DNA of 64,000 nt from NCBI RefSeq assembly GCF_964355755.1, contig NC_092676.1:14738288-14802287 (forward strand), given 5' to 3'. This document shows, one piece after another, positions 33,501 through 44,060 of this stretch (its first letter is position 1; every line of letters starts with the position of its first letter). Source of the DNA: Antedon mediterranea. Its lineage: Eukaryota > Echinodermata > Crinoidea > Comatulida > Antedonidae. The translations under genes and the position numbers were made by a program. Below the pieces are notes generated by a model. It saw only the letters and a program-made list of their open reading frames with translations. It was not told the DNA's origin and did not search any database.

Positions 33501-33693
33501 AACCTACAATTTGCTATCAAATATTAATCCAATCCAACTAAATGAAGTACAATACTCCTAATTACCTAATCTTTTGAATAAAGGCATAGTCTTTCTGCAA
33601 AGCATCCAGTAGTAAGAAGGTATCTTCTGCTGGTTCATAAACATGCTCGTAATCCTTAGCTTTCAGGTGCGAAATATCAGGCGTTTCAAACAT
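27447..33693 (-). CDS. N6AMT1: N6AMT1 (HemK2/KMT9) methyltransferase, five exons
   Basis: A class I SAM-dependent methyltransferase. With TRMT112 the known family methylates the GGQ glutamine of release factor eRF1, and it has also been described as an H4K12 methyltransferase. Exons on the minus strand: 33693-33566, 33012-32926, 32439-32265, 31094-30953 and 27556-27447. GT-AG borders and phases all fit, giving 213 codons plus stop (the human protein has 214). Visible motifs: [14 protein letters not shown] (from residue 19), SAM-binding EVGCGSGT (49-56), the acidic motif ATDIN (73-77) and the catalytic NPPY (120-123). Next come [17 protein letters not shown] and the C-terminal [10 protein letters not shown]. 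The gene faces NUP42 tail to tail, with stop codons 270 bp apart. Intron 4 is expanded by a transposon that ends 48 bp before exon 5. Confidence 0.93.
27605..29590. mobile_element. pogo/Tigger-like DNA transposon, non-autonomous
   Basis: Begins CAGTCAACTCTCCCAATACC and ends GGTATTGGGAGAGTTGACT, with inverted ends of about 24 bp and TA outside (27603-27604 and 29591-29592). The terminal G is lost on the right. Subterminal 'tccgg' and 'ccggttt' motifs recur in both halves. The interior is non-coding apart from the LINE fragment inserted at about 28190-28965. It lies in N6AMT1 intron 4. Confidence 0.72.
28190..28965 (+). pseudogene. LINE reverse-transcriptase C-terminal fragment (CR1-like)
   Basis: An open frame to 28923 encodes the segment after the catalytic FADD box: [58 protein letters not shown] and [15 protein letters not shown]. 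No stop or frameshift lies inside this stretch, but the endonuclease and the palm domain are missing (5' truncation). A short tail TAAGTG x3 follows (28947-28962). The pattern fits CR1/Jockey-group elements. It lies inside the pogo-like element and is therefore younger than it. Confidence 0.78.
29591..30952. other. N6AMT1 intron 4, remainder
   Basis: No gene or defined element is recognised. The small frames on both strands have no family features. 30035-30150 holds two similar 'gtgccatttttgaccaactaga' blocks, which is a weak local repeat. Confidence 0.4.
30953..31094 (-). CDS. N6AMT1: N6AMT1 exon 4
   Basis: Encodes [20 protein letters not shown] and on to [11 protein letters not shown]. Acceptor tttttgcag, donor ATAG|gtattg, phase 0 in and phase 1 out. 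The WAGG.NG.EV.(D/N)RF pattern is diagnostic. Confidence 0.9.
31095..32264. other. N6AMT1 intron 3
   Basis: Intronic sequence without a recognisable element. Three overlapping short frames at 31249-31548 on both strands have no family features, and I do not call them genes. Confidence 0.45.
32265..32439 (-). CDS. N6AMT1: N6AMT1 exon 3 (NPPY motif)
   Basis: Encodes [20 protein letters not shown] and on to [17 protein letters not shown]. Carries the catalytic NPPY at residues 120-123. Phase 2 in, phase 0 out. Confidence 0.92.
32926..33012 (-). CDS. N6AMT1: N6AMT1 exon 2 (SAM-binding motif I)
   Basis: Encodes [20 protein letters not shown] and KLLGSSAHC. Acceptor gatatag, donor TT|gtaagc, phase 2 at both ends. 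Confidence 0.9.
33566..33693 (-). CDS. N6AMT1: N6AMT1 exon 1
   Basis: Encodes [20 protein letters not shown] then [18 protein letters not shown]. The ATG at 33693 is the only start in frame before stops. Donor ATTAG|gtaatt. Confidence 0.88.
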
Positions 33694-34110
33694 AACATTA
33701 TCTGTGGAATTATTAATTAATTTCATGTTAATATTTTTAAGTATGTAGGCATGGCGAATTTATATTTTCATATTGTGAGGTGATGCAACCACTTCGATCG
33801 TGAAAGCGCAAACATTTAAAAGAACTATAACTTATCAGTGAAAATACCAGGTCTTCCCCAATTTGTTACTGCCAAAAAAGGAAAGACAATTAATTCATTA
33901 ATGAGACGTCAGGCTAGGCCTAAAGCTGGCGTACGATGTTCGTACGTTATCGATCTTTACCAGCTAGGCCTACAAACCTAAGATCGGCCTAGGGACGTCT
34001 AAGAGAAAACATTCCATACATATTGCTTTTATCGTGTTGGGAGGCTGACGTAGTGACGTGTGGGCGACTCCAAATCACGGTTTTATGGTGTTCCATACAC
34101 ATTGCTTTTG
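33694..34110. other. Upstream of N6AMT1
   Basis: The likely promoter region. It contains TGACGT (CRE half-site like, near 34048) and GTGACGTG, but no TATA box. Two similar blocks 'ttccatacatattgctttt' and 'ttccatacacattgctttt' lie at 34012 and 34091, with a relative near 37135. Confidence 0.35.
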
Positions 34111-34700
34111 TGTGCTCCTCTCCATCAATTACTAGAGGGATCATGTCTCTGAATATATTTTTTACAATAGTATTGTGTAGTAAGTATGATTATGATGAAC
34201 ATATTGTATATAAGGGGAAGTAGGACAATTGTAAATAGGGAGAAGGATTTTTGATTGAAGCATATATTTTGAAGAAGGTTGGATTTTGGATTGTAAGTTA
34301 TGTGAAGTTGTTGTTTAAAGTGTATACTGGATTGTTGTAAGTTGTGTGCTCCTCTCCATCAATTACTAGAGGGATCAAGTCTCTGAATATATTTTTTACA
34401 ATAGTATTGTGTAGTAAGTATGATTATGATGAACATATTGTATATAAGGGGAAGTAGGACAATTGTAAATAGGGAGAAGGATTTTTGATTGAAGCATATA
34501 TTTTGAAGAAGGTTGGATTTTGGATTGTAAGTTATGTGAAGCTGTTGTTTAAAGTGTATACTGGATTGTTGTAAGTTGAAGTTGATTGAAATTAAAGCTT
34601 TGTTTTTGAGTTATTTTACAACTTTGTTGATTTTGTGTGTATACTTCTATGTCACAAGAGAGTTCCTAAAGTATTTTCAACCAATCGGAAACATGCGTAA
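34111..34700 (+). repeat. LTR-like repeat with 234-bp tandem duplication
   Basis: A 234-bp block starting TGTGCTCCTCTCCATC at 34111 is repeated almost exactly from 34345. Each copy has TATATAAGGGG. The second copy runs on into sequence (attaaagctttg; ttcctaaagtattttcaacc) that matches the solo LTR at 265-753 in opposite orientation. It is a rearranged, diverged LTR relative without clear ends. Confidence 0.6.
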
Positions 34701-35259
34701 TATGTCTGTGTACTTCAATAATATTAATAATGCATACCCAGAAAATGCAAAAGAATGAGTGGAAATACAGCAATTGTAGGAAAAAAACAGTATAGCAATA
34801 TAAATTAGCTTCAATTCAATACTAAATTAGTCAGATTTTGATAATGAGAAAGACTAAAAAAGTTCTTTTTTTATGGGAAAAATTGACATTTAAGGTGAAT
34901 AAACATACTGTAATAGTAATAACCGCAACAACACCACCTATTTATGGACCTCGGTGCGATCATGTTTTGAAAATGGGTAGGTGTTTTCCAAAGTTATTTT
35001 TAGCGCATGGATTTTGGTTCGCCGGCTTTTGTACCTCATTTTTAACTCGCTTTTTCTATAAAAATATTATTAATAAAAATAGATTAAAAATATATATATA
35101 AATAAACCCTTTAACAAGATCTTTCCATATGATTTTTATTCACATGGGTACATAAGAAATAGTATATTTTTAACTTCGAAATTTCATGAACGTGTTCACA
35201 TTGCGGTAATGAAAATCCGCTTCATATGATACCTATTATAATAGTAAACTATTTCACCA
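34701..35259. other. Intergenic, no gene
   Basis: AT-rich, with nothing recognisable. Confidence 0.4.
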
Positions 35260-36965
35260 GTTATCATCAAAGAATTTGCACCCGAAATAGCAGAACCCCT
35301 AACGCATATATTTAATTCTTCTTTGAAAGAAGGTATTGTACCCAAAGCTTGGAAACAAGCTACCGTTATACCGATACCAAAGAAAAAAAGTACAGTCAGT
35401 ATAGAACAGATTAGACCGATCTCGCTTACGCCACTGTTTATCCGAATCTTTGAACATTTTCTAACTAAATGGTTATAATGAAGACCTATCTACCATTATA
35501 GATAAACAGCAGTTTGGTAATGTCAAAGGTATCAGCACGAGTCATTACCTTATTGGACTCTTACACTACCTTCTTTCTGGACTGGAAAAACCTGGTCACA
35601 AAGCACGAATTCTTGCTGTAGATTTCAGCAAAGCTTATCAGTAAGATGATATCAATTGGTGTCAGGAAATCTATCATCCCGTGGTTGTAGCTTCCTAACT
35701 TGTAGAGAACAAAGAGTGCTCTATGGTAGCGCTATTTCCAGTTGGACATCTATATTTTGCGGTGTTCCGCAAGGAACGAAATCTGGCCCAAGCCTTTTTC
35801 AAGTAATGGTCAATGACTCGGCATCAGATTGCATTACAAGGTGGAAATTTGTCGACGATCTAACCTTCGCTGATATCTCAAAAAATAACTGTCTGGACTC
35901 TATTCAATTGTACTTTAGTAATTTAGAGGAATGGTGTAAAATAAATAAAATGTTCCTTAACCCTAATAAGTGTAAATCAGTGGAGATTAACTTTTGCAAA
36001 ACTCCTGGTTACTATGATTTACTGACTAATAATAATGGAGTCCAAGTTGAGACTGTTAAGCAATTGAAGCTTTTAGGTGTAACTATCCAAGATAACCTTA
36101 AGTGGGATACACACATTGGTGAGATCGTTAGCAAGGCCAATAAAGCCATGCATATTGTGTCGGTACTTAAAAGGTTTGGTGCACCAGAAGATCAGTTAAT
36201 TAAGATTTATAAATCTTTCATACGCCCCATAATTGAATATGCTTGTCCAACCTGGCACTCCTCCCTGACTTCCGAATTAAGCTTTGACCTGGAATCGGTC
36301 CAGAAGAGGTTTTTAAGAATTGTACTAGGGAGGAGGTACTATTCGTACACTGCAGCCCTAAAGAAATTTTCTCTTGATAGGCTCTGTGACCGTCGTCTCC
36401 AGCTTGTTCTGAAGTTTGGGAGGAGTGTCCATGAAAAATTTAGTAATATTATCCCCAATACCCGTGCTGAAGCGACAGGTAGATCTCTCAGAAACGCAAA
36501 CAAAATATTCCAAATTAAATGTAGAACAGAAAGATTTAAGAAATCCACACTCCCATTCCTAATTAACAATGACCTTATAGTGCAATAATATATACATATG
36601 AAATTCTTAATTTTTATAGGCCTACGGATAATTAATAATTTTACTCGCAGTTTTTAAATTTGTAATTGTATATTCTTTATTTTTTTTTTTTATGAATTTA
36701 TGTGTATATATATATTTTTATATTAGATGGTTGTGTAATTTTGCTCGTTTTTGATATATATCTTTGTAAATTTGTAATTGTATATTCTTAATTTTTTTTT
36801 TTATGCATTTTGTATATATATATATATATATTTTTATATTGGATGTTTGTGTAAATCTTGCTCGTTTTTGATATATTTTTTATGTTTATGTTACTGGACG
36901 CAATTCAGTTTTGTACTGCCATGTCTTTGTTTTTAATAAACCAGAATAAAATAAAATAAAAAAAC
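35260..36965 (+). pseudogene. LINE reverse transcriptase, 5'-truncated and broken
   Basis: Frames broken by a frameshift near 35475 and a stop near 35642 read EFAPEIAEPLTHIFNSSLKE, WKQATVIPIPKKK, IRPISLTPLF, and KQQFGNVKGISTSHYL followed by LAVDFSKAY (first Asp). An open frame from 35656 to 36588 continues with GVPQGTKSGPSLF, WKFVDDLTFAD (FVDD instead of the commoner FADD), LLGVTIQDNLKWDTHIGEI, SFIRPIIEYACPTWH and ESVQKRFLRIVLGR. The endonuclease domain is missing. The 3' UTR has a ~115-bp tandem duplication (36660-36890) and an (AATAAA)n-type tail at 36938-36965. Confidence 0.8.
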
Positions 36966-37583
36966 TTTTTTACTTAAGTTTATTATTTAAAAGCAATGTA
37001 AATAGTTAAATAATTTAAGATACATATTATTATTATACAGTATTTAAAAAAAAAAAATTTTCTTTTTGTAATGTGTAGGCGTACTGTTTAGTGCTACTGT
37101 GTTAATCGCATGGACACTAGGCCTAGCGTAATGGCGTTCCATACATACTGGTTTTATTTTGTTAAGGGGGGTGGGGGGGGGGGGCCGACATGACCGTAAT
37201 CCGCTTAATGATCTGTAATAGCCGAAGCTGGATGGCAATCTTTTAATGTTATTGCAGTTCAAAAGTGATTCTCCATGGAGAGGGAAGAACCAACAAGCGG
37301 CTGCAATCGACCAATGAGATATGCCCTACGCTGTACGCACTGCTACCTCTGTGATGAGCCTATCTGTGTGAGAACGATACGCAACGCTGCGTGTTAAGGG
37401 TATAAACGCGAACGCATTCTATATGATCCTCGTTATACAAAAAATGCTAGATTACCAAGAAATTATTCATTCCATTGCGATTAACAATATATTTAATTTT
37501 ATAGAAACTTCACTGTGCTTTGGCAAGAATATGTGTAATGTTAATGACATTGTATGTGGTCTATTTATTATATTAAAGATGTA
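36966..37583. other. Intergenic, no gene
   Basis: Nothing coding. A G-rich run (37166-37185) interrupts a block related to 33995-34105. Confidence 0.4.
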
Positions 37584-38326
37584 TGTTATGCGCGATTTGA
37601 ACGATTAATTGCGCAAGGATTTTCTTGCGCAATTTGAATTGAAACATGTGTTTCAAATTGCGCAAGCAACGTATTAAATTGCGCAAGTAATCTGCAAATT
37701 GCGCAAGGTTTTTCGACAGATATTTTTTTAGTAATTTCCAAGAATGATTCAAAATTGAAGATAATATCGCTTTTCCTTACCCTCCCGGGAGCCTCCCTCC
37801 CGAATTTTTTTTTCCGAATAAAAAAAATCTCGAATTCCCAATGGTTCTATAAAATACCATATTCACACATAATATGAGGAGAAGGCATAAATAAATACCA
37901 ATAGTAATATAATAATTTCAATTCAAATATCAGTACTAATGACGATTAATAAGACTAATAACGATTGGATTTTTTTTAGAAACAATAATTATTACGAATT
38001 ATTAGACGTTTACTATTTAACTTAAAAATTAAATTTAATGACAAAAAAGATTGACCTTTCGGTACCATTCTCAACAACAAATGAGTACAATAATAAAAAT
38101 AACAAACAGTTCGTTTTCAAATTGCGCAAAGGTGTCATATTGCGCAAGAACTATCTTGCGCAATTTACAAATTGTGCAACGCAATTTGAAATTGCGCAAG
38201 GATTTTCTTGCGCAATTTGAAATTGCGCAAGTTGATTGCGCAAGAAAATCCTTGCGCAATTTCAAATTGCGCAAGAATTCTTTGCGCAATTTTAAATTGC
38301 GCAAATCGTTCAAATCGCGCATAACA
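37584..38326. mobile_element. Fold-back element with sixteen TTGCGCAA octamers
   Basis: Begins TGTTATGCGCGATTTGAACG and ends CGTTCAAATCGCGCATAACA, perfect 20-bp inverted ends. The direct repeat GATGTA flanks both sides (37578-37583 and 38327-38332). The self-complementary octamer TTGCGCAA occurs five times in the left arm (37608-37706) and eleven times in the right arm (38121-38308). The octamers are usually spaced by AT-rich words such as aattt or ggattttc. 37720-38110 is non-repetitive. The repetitive frames here (…LRNFKLRK…) come from the octamer period. Confidence 0.78.
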
Positions 38327-38684
38327 GATGTATTGTCCCCCTGAAAAAAATAATTCTTAAAAAATGTTTTGTTGAATAGGCCTAGGCCTAGGCTAGGCCT
38401 ATTCCATTTTAATGTATAATAGTTATCCATCTTGACCAAAAATTGGGTCGAAAACAAAATGTATTTACCTGAAAAAATGTAATTTTTGGTTGAATGTAAC
38501 CATTTATTTTGTCATTTTACAAGTGAAAACATTATTTTTGTCCGTTTTTGTTGGTTTCCCCTCCTGTTGGAATCACTTTTTGGCTTACAGACAGCTGAAT
38601 CCGCTAGACTTGGTTGGGGCGACTTCTTGACACCGGACTTTGCGTTGCGATGGCTGATCCCGTCAGTCAATTGCACATGTGAAG
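38327..38684. other. Intergenic, no gene
   Basis: Contains a CCTAGG-rich patch (38378-38402). Otherwise nothing is recognised. Confidence 0.4.
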
Positions 38685-39526
38685 CAAAGAATATATATCA
38701 CAAGAATGAGTAATCCGCGATTTTCCCTGTAACAGTAATATTGTCCATGTGGTAGGGCGCCGCCATAAGTGTGGATGTATCTGGGATGTATACAACTTTT
38801 GGTGAAGGTTTCACTAATCAAAGGCTGGACCACCGGAGTATTTTCCGATGATAAAAATGTTATCAACTACATGCCAACATCATGTTAAATACTATTTGGA
38901 TATTTAATTGTTCGTTTTATGCAATTTATTTAGTAAAAACTGCCGTATAAACAGTTTGCTTTATCAACCGGGCGCTACGATAGCGTGACCGGGCGTGTTG
39001 GTGTTTACGCGTTTTCACGAAGGATAGTTTAATAATATTCCTATATTTAACTTGTTTCTGGTAAAACAAATAAATGTTAATGACATTTAACATTTTCTCC
39101 TATTAATAACATGTGTTTTATACTAATTTATATCATAAAAACAATACTTAATTTACCGGGCGTAGAGTAGTACACGGCAATGGTAAAGAATAGGCCGTGC
39201 TGAGTAATATTCGTTGATTTTTGGTGTTGCTGTGTTAGGCCTTTTTTGTGAACTAACTTAGCATGTTAGTAAATAATTGTCTGTAAAAGTGAATAAACAC
39301 TAGTTTGTTAATAAATATGTATTATAAAATAGTTTACAATTGCAAAAACTATCATCATAATTCTATTTAATGTGGCACGTATCATGTCTATTAAATCAAG
39401 TCTTATTTAGTATGTATACATCCGCCCTTATGAGGGCGGGCATCACTCACTGGAACTCTCTGTTACAAATTTCTCATGCAAAAATCGCGGAATACTCATT
39501 CTTGTGATATACTGTATATTCTTTGT
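38685..39526. mobile_element. 842-bp DNA transposon, 7-bp TSD family, copy 2
   Basis: Same termini (CAAAGAATATATATCAC ... ATATTCTTTG) and same interior as 8318-9158, in the same orientation. The 7-bp direct repeat TGTGAAG flanks it (38678-38684 and 39527-39533). The right terminus has a 4-bp insertion relative to copy 1. Non-coding. Confidence 0.8.
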
Positions 39527-39715
39527 GTGAAGCAACAGCCGATCGGCGCCTGTGAAGAAAGCTTAGGCCTAGGCTAGGCCTACCTAGTAACAAGCTCGAT
39601 TTGTTGGGCTAGCCTATGCCTAGTAGATTGGGTAGGCTACTCACCACAGTACTAGGCTAGTCGGATAATGATGGACGGGCTGATGGTAATCGTAGGCACA
39701 CACAAATAAAGACGA

Positions 39716-39870
39716 CCGGATTATTAATACGCTGTGGCTAAAGATACGGTACCGTATCCTAACTTCCGTTTGCTAAAGGTACGGTAAAATTGCATTACGT
39801 CATAATCAGCCAATGGGGTGCTGGTACGTGTGTGACGTCATCGTATAAGGACTTGGGATTTTTTTTCATA
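39716..39870 (+). repeat. 155-bp inverted repeat, left member
   Basis: Contains GATACGGTACCGTATC (perfect palindrome), AAGGTACGGTAAAATTGCAT and GTGTGTGACGTCATCGTATA. Matches 46087-46233 in inverted orientation with high identity apart from a few indels. Confidence 0.65.
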
Positions 39871-40174
39871 TCGCGAAATAAAAACAGTGATCAAGCGGCG
39901 GCTTAACATTTTCTTTATGCTTCATTTATCGCTATAATAAAATATCCCCGTCGTGTGTGTGACAAAAACTAAATGTAGCCTAGGCCTACTACGTCCGTTA
40001 TTATTGATAGGCCAAAACATGTTGATTTTAATTCTAGAATACAGAAATTTACCGTTTCAAAAGAGGCGCATAACCTGTAGCCTCGATATATGAGTATTGT
40101 TTGCCAGGCTGGGGCCAGCTGCATGTGTGCGCTGATTTCTGTGACTAAGACCTGGGGCTAGGCCTATTGTCTAA
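39871..40174. other. Intergenic, no gene
   Basis: Nothing recognised. Confidence 0.4.
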
Positions 40175-41730
40175 GGGTCATTCTTCAGTAAGTGTCTAAT
40201 TTCAGGTTTATAAAAAATCGATTTTAAAATTTGCATTTTTTAAATTTTAAAAGTTTATTCAGATAAATGAACATGTATTACATGGCAAGCGTGTGTTTGG
40301 CGCAATCTTTATTATATATTTCGTGTTTTATTCGTATTTATAAACACATGGTTCTATGTTACTGTCATTTCCGTCACATTTATGGGATATACAAAGATAG
40401 AAAAAATAACGGTTCAGGAATTATAAAATTATTTCCATTATTAATTCTTTGATACTATATATTATTTTTGTCTCTATTAATCACAAAATGATTGTTTTAA
40501 CATTTATAAGTATGATGTTATACGTTCAAAACCATTTACTATTCCAAAAAATAATAATTTTCAGAAAATAGTATGACTGTCACTGATGTTTTACAAAATT
40601 CTGTTGAACTAATATTACTATCCATTGACATAGTAGAAGAATATTGTTTATATTTCAATATACCACATAATTGCGTTCATTATTTAAATATTTTAGGATT
40701 TAAAAGGATAAAATATCCATGTGACGGAGATGAAACCGTGACGGATATGACGAACCTAAAAAATCATGTGACGGAGATGACTTTAAGATATGATTTGATT
40801 ATGTTTATTGACCAGAGTCACATAGATATACAATGTAATAACATAATAAAGATATACAAAACAAAATGTACAACAAAAAAAGGCCCTGGCAATAACAAAA
40901 AGTCATATCCGTCACGGGCCGTCATCTCCGTCACAACGAAACATTGGGAAATGTGACGGAGCTGACCGTGACGGAGATGATGTATTTAGCATTGGACAAC
41001 CTAGGATCACATCGTAGGCATGTCTGACAGCGGAGACGGATTGCATACTTCTAGATACCGTGAATAACTTGTATTTCCAGTTGAAAAAAACCAGAAATTA
41101 TATTTATTTAATGAGTTCTATACCGTTCGGATATGACATTCAATAAAGGTACGCAGCTGTAATTTTTCTAAAACCTCGTTTTTTTAGCTTTTTTCCTCTT
41201 TTATTGAAAATGATGTGCTGCTAGTTTAATTTCAATATCTTCGTATGTTTACAACGTACAGTCAATTTTTTTCACCGCCGTTCATTAAACTGTAGACGGT
41301 ACATTTAAATTATGTGACGGAAATGACACAAAACTGCGGGACAAGCTTTTTCCAAACAAAAACTTTAAAGTTCGAGATTTAATGTATGTAGAGATGTATT
41401 TCGAAGAATATAATCGCATGAAATCATGATTAACTAACTTTTTACAATATTTTCGATAACAAAAGTCCTGTTATCAAATATATACGGCGATCATAAAATT
41501 GAAGATGTACGATCGGGACATAGGATTTTAGGGGGTTGCCTGAAACATTTTTATAAAAATTAACAAAATCAATGTAATTATCTTTATTTTATGTAATTAA
41601 TTATATTTACAATAATGTTGATTATGATTTAAGTCAAGAATTTTTATTTTTTAATGATGAATTTTCAGTCTCTATCATATCCCACCAAAGTATCGGGACA
41701 CGATTTTAGACACTTACTGAAGAATGACCC
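40175..41730. mobile_element. 1556-bp element with GGGTCATTCTTCAGTAAGTGTC ends
   Basis: Inverted termini GGGTCATTCTTCAGTAAGTG / CACTTACTGAAGAATGACCC are perfect over at least 22 bp. CTAA flanks both sides (40171-40174 and 41731-41734). The interior repeats GTGACGGAGATGA and its complement at least nine times (40363-41325). A 127-codon frame (40573-40956) overlaps the repeats and shows no family features. Non-autonomous, superfamily open. Confidence 0.65.
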
Positions 41731-41884
41731 CTAAATCATAGTATTTGAGGGCCCTTTATTGTCCGCATTTAATTTGCTTTTGTTTATGGTCACCATCTGT
41801 GAACAAAGTTTATTAAAAAATATAGGCCATTGGAATAAAAATAAAACCCTTATAGTAACTATGGACGAATGAGTTAGACGCAAC

Positions 41885-41904
41885 CAAAGAATATATATTC
41901 TTTG
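41885..41904. mobile_element. 20-bp minimal copy of the 7-bp TSD family
   Basis: CAAAGAATATATATTCTTTG consists only of the two fused 11-bp termini of the 8318/38685 family. It is flanked by an exact 7-bp direct repeat ACGCAAC (41878-41884 and 41905-41911). Confidence 0.72.
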
Positions 41905-42061
41905 ACGCAACACAATTTCCAACATTGAATTATAATTCATTCCTTTACTTCTAATTCGGCTATCAACATATTTCTGCTGTAGTGTATAATGTTGTATAAT
42001 GAAATAATATTTGAGATTGAGTGCATCGACGATTCTGGATTCAACATTGCTAGGTCTAGCC

Positions 42062-44014
42062 CAGGGGTGGCGCCATGATCTTCCCGACGCGGGGGCCCAT
42101 TCCCCGACGAGGGGGCTATGCGAGCGAAGCAAGCATCACAAGGCTGGGAGCCAGGGGGCCGCCAAGGGCCCCCGGTGGGGGTCCAGGGGACGAATCCCCC
42201 GGAAGCAACGCGTTCTAGCGTCATTTGAGGTCATTTTAATCAGATTTAGGGTAGTCATTTTTTTCCATTTTTTATAATGCATAAATAAAATACTGCGTGC
42301 AAAAAAACGATGCGCGATGACTGTTTCAATCCATATTTTTCAATTTAAAAAATAAAAGTTCAAAGAAAATTTAGAAAAATAGAGTTGGAGGTCCTGGAAA
42401 TTGGACTTATTATACTTCAAAACATGAAACAAAATATATAAGTCCCTATCATGGTTGTGACTGAGCTAAGAAATGTTTGAAAAATAGAGATGTTAGGTCC
42501 CGGAAAATGCACTTCTTGTACTTCGAAATATGACCAGCTTTATTGTTGGGGCTGAGCTAAGAAAATGTTTAAAACTAGAGCTGCAGGTCTTCAAAAAATT
42601 GCATTTTATACTTTGGAAACATCAGGCCCAGAGGCTTAAAAACGCAAGCGTAGACCTTTTCAGTCGGGGAAATAAGTTTATTCCTCCCAAGTGTATGCCT
42701 GCGTACCATCTGGACTTCCGAGTGGTGAGAAATTCATGACACATATACAGGACATTGAAAATTTAATAACTTAGCTATAATAAGATGTTGGCTAAGCGAA
42801 AATGGCATGTTTTTTTGTTTAGTAATGGATGAAATATTTATTTTAGGTGCCCCACGGTACAGAAGGTTACTTGTAAATTAAAAAATTGGTGAACATACGA
42901 ACAATTAACATAATACGTTTTTGCTGTAGTGTAGCGTACGTCGACACAGTACACGACGTAACCGTCGGTGGTAAACTTCGCCTGGAAAATAACTACAGTA
43001 CACATTTTGGTCCCTGGATGGAACATGATATCACGACCCAACGTTGAACGATTCGTACAAAGGGATACCGCCAGACAAGTGCGTACCTATAGCTATTGTT
43101 TAGTAGTAAGTTAGATCGCTGGCAATAATGAATGCATATAAAGTGCATAATGTCACTCTGACCAGGGAAGAGTTAAATTACATAACTCTTCCCTGCTCTG
43201 ACGTACTCTCACGGTCAATGAAACGTCGAGGTTTTCTAGGCGCTGAAGCTACGAAGTGAACGCGAACGAATTATATTCCCCGACAAAAAGTACCCGAACC
43301 GTCGGTAAACTTCGCCTGGAAAATAACTACATTACACATTTTGGTCCCTGGATGGAACTTGATATCACCCGTCTCGACGCAACGTTGAACGATTCGTACA
43401 AAGGGATACCGCCAGACAAGTGCGTACCTAGCTAATGTTTAGTAGTAAGTTAGATCGCTGGCAATAATGAATGCATATAAATTGCATAATAGCACTCTGA
43501 CGTACTCTCACGGTCAATGAGACGTCGCGGTTTTCTAGGCGCTGAAGCTACCAAGTGAACGTGAAAGTTTTTTACTGTATATTATATTCCCCGACAAAAA
43601 GTACCCGTGTTCTCTTCGGTAACCGTCGGTAAACTTCGCCTGGAAAATAACTACATTACACATTTTGGTCCCTGGATGGAACATGATATCACGCGTCTCG
43701 ACCCAACGGTGAACGATTTGTACAAAGGGATGATACCGCCAAACAAGTGCGTACTAGCTATTGTTTAGTAGTTAGATCTCTGGCAATAATGAATGCATAA
43801 AAGTGCATAATAGCCCTCTGACGTACTCTCACGGTCAATGGAACGTCGTGGTTTTCTAGTCGCTGAAGCTATATGAAGTGAACGCGAACGTTTTTTACTG
43901 TATATTATATTCCCCGACAAAAAGTACCCGTGTTCCCCGAGGGGGGGGGGGGGGGCTAGGCTCCCCGACGAGGGGGCTAGAGACCCCGTAGCCCCCCCGC
44001 TGGCGCCACCACTG
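42062..44014. mobile_element. hAT-type non-autonomous element with 8-bp TSD
   Basis: Begins CAGGGGTGGCGCCA and ends TGGCGCCACCACTG. Exact 8-bp direct repeats GTCTAGCC flank it (42054-42061 and 44015-44022), as expected for hAT. The ends are GC-rich (ccccgacgaggggg in both). A ~330-bp unit starting GGTAAACTTCGCCTGG is repeated three times (42969, 43308, 43628). A run of 15 G lies near 43940. It has no transposase. Confidence 0.82.
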
Positions 44015-44060
44015 GTCTAGCCCCGAGGCTGAGTCACAGAATCATCAGCGCACCGGGCAG

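Noticed and set aside
9208-33693. Functional operon or gene cluster linking NUP42, N6AMT1 and histones
   Set aside because: N6AMT1 is reported to modify H4, but the genes have their own signals and are separated by more than 12 kb of transposons. Proximity alone is no evidence.
37600-38310. CRISPR-like array
   Set aside because: The repeats are 8-bp palindromes with irregular spacing inside a TIR element of an animal genome, with no leader and no cas genes.
38051-38457. Repetitive basic proteins (…LRNFKLRK…) on both strands
   Set aside because: Translation of the TTGCGCAA octamer array, not a gene.
40573-40956. 127-codon frame inside the GTGACGGAGATGA element
   Set aside because: It overlaps the internal word array, shows no family features, and its composition follows the AT-rich background. 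More likely chance.
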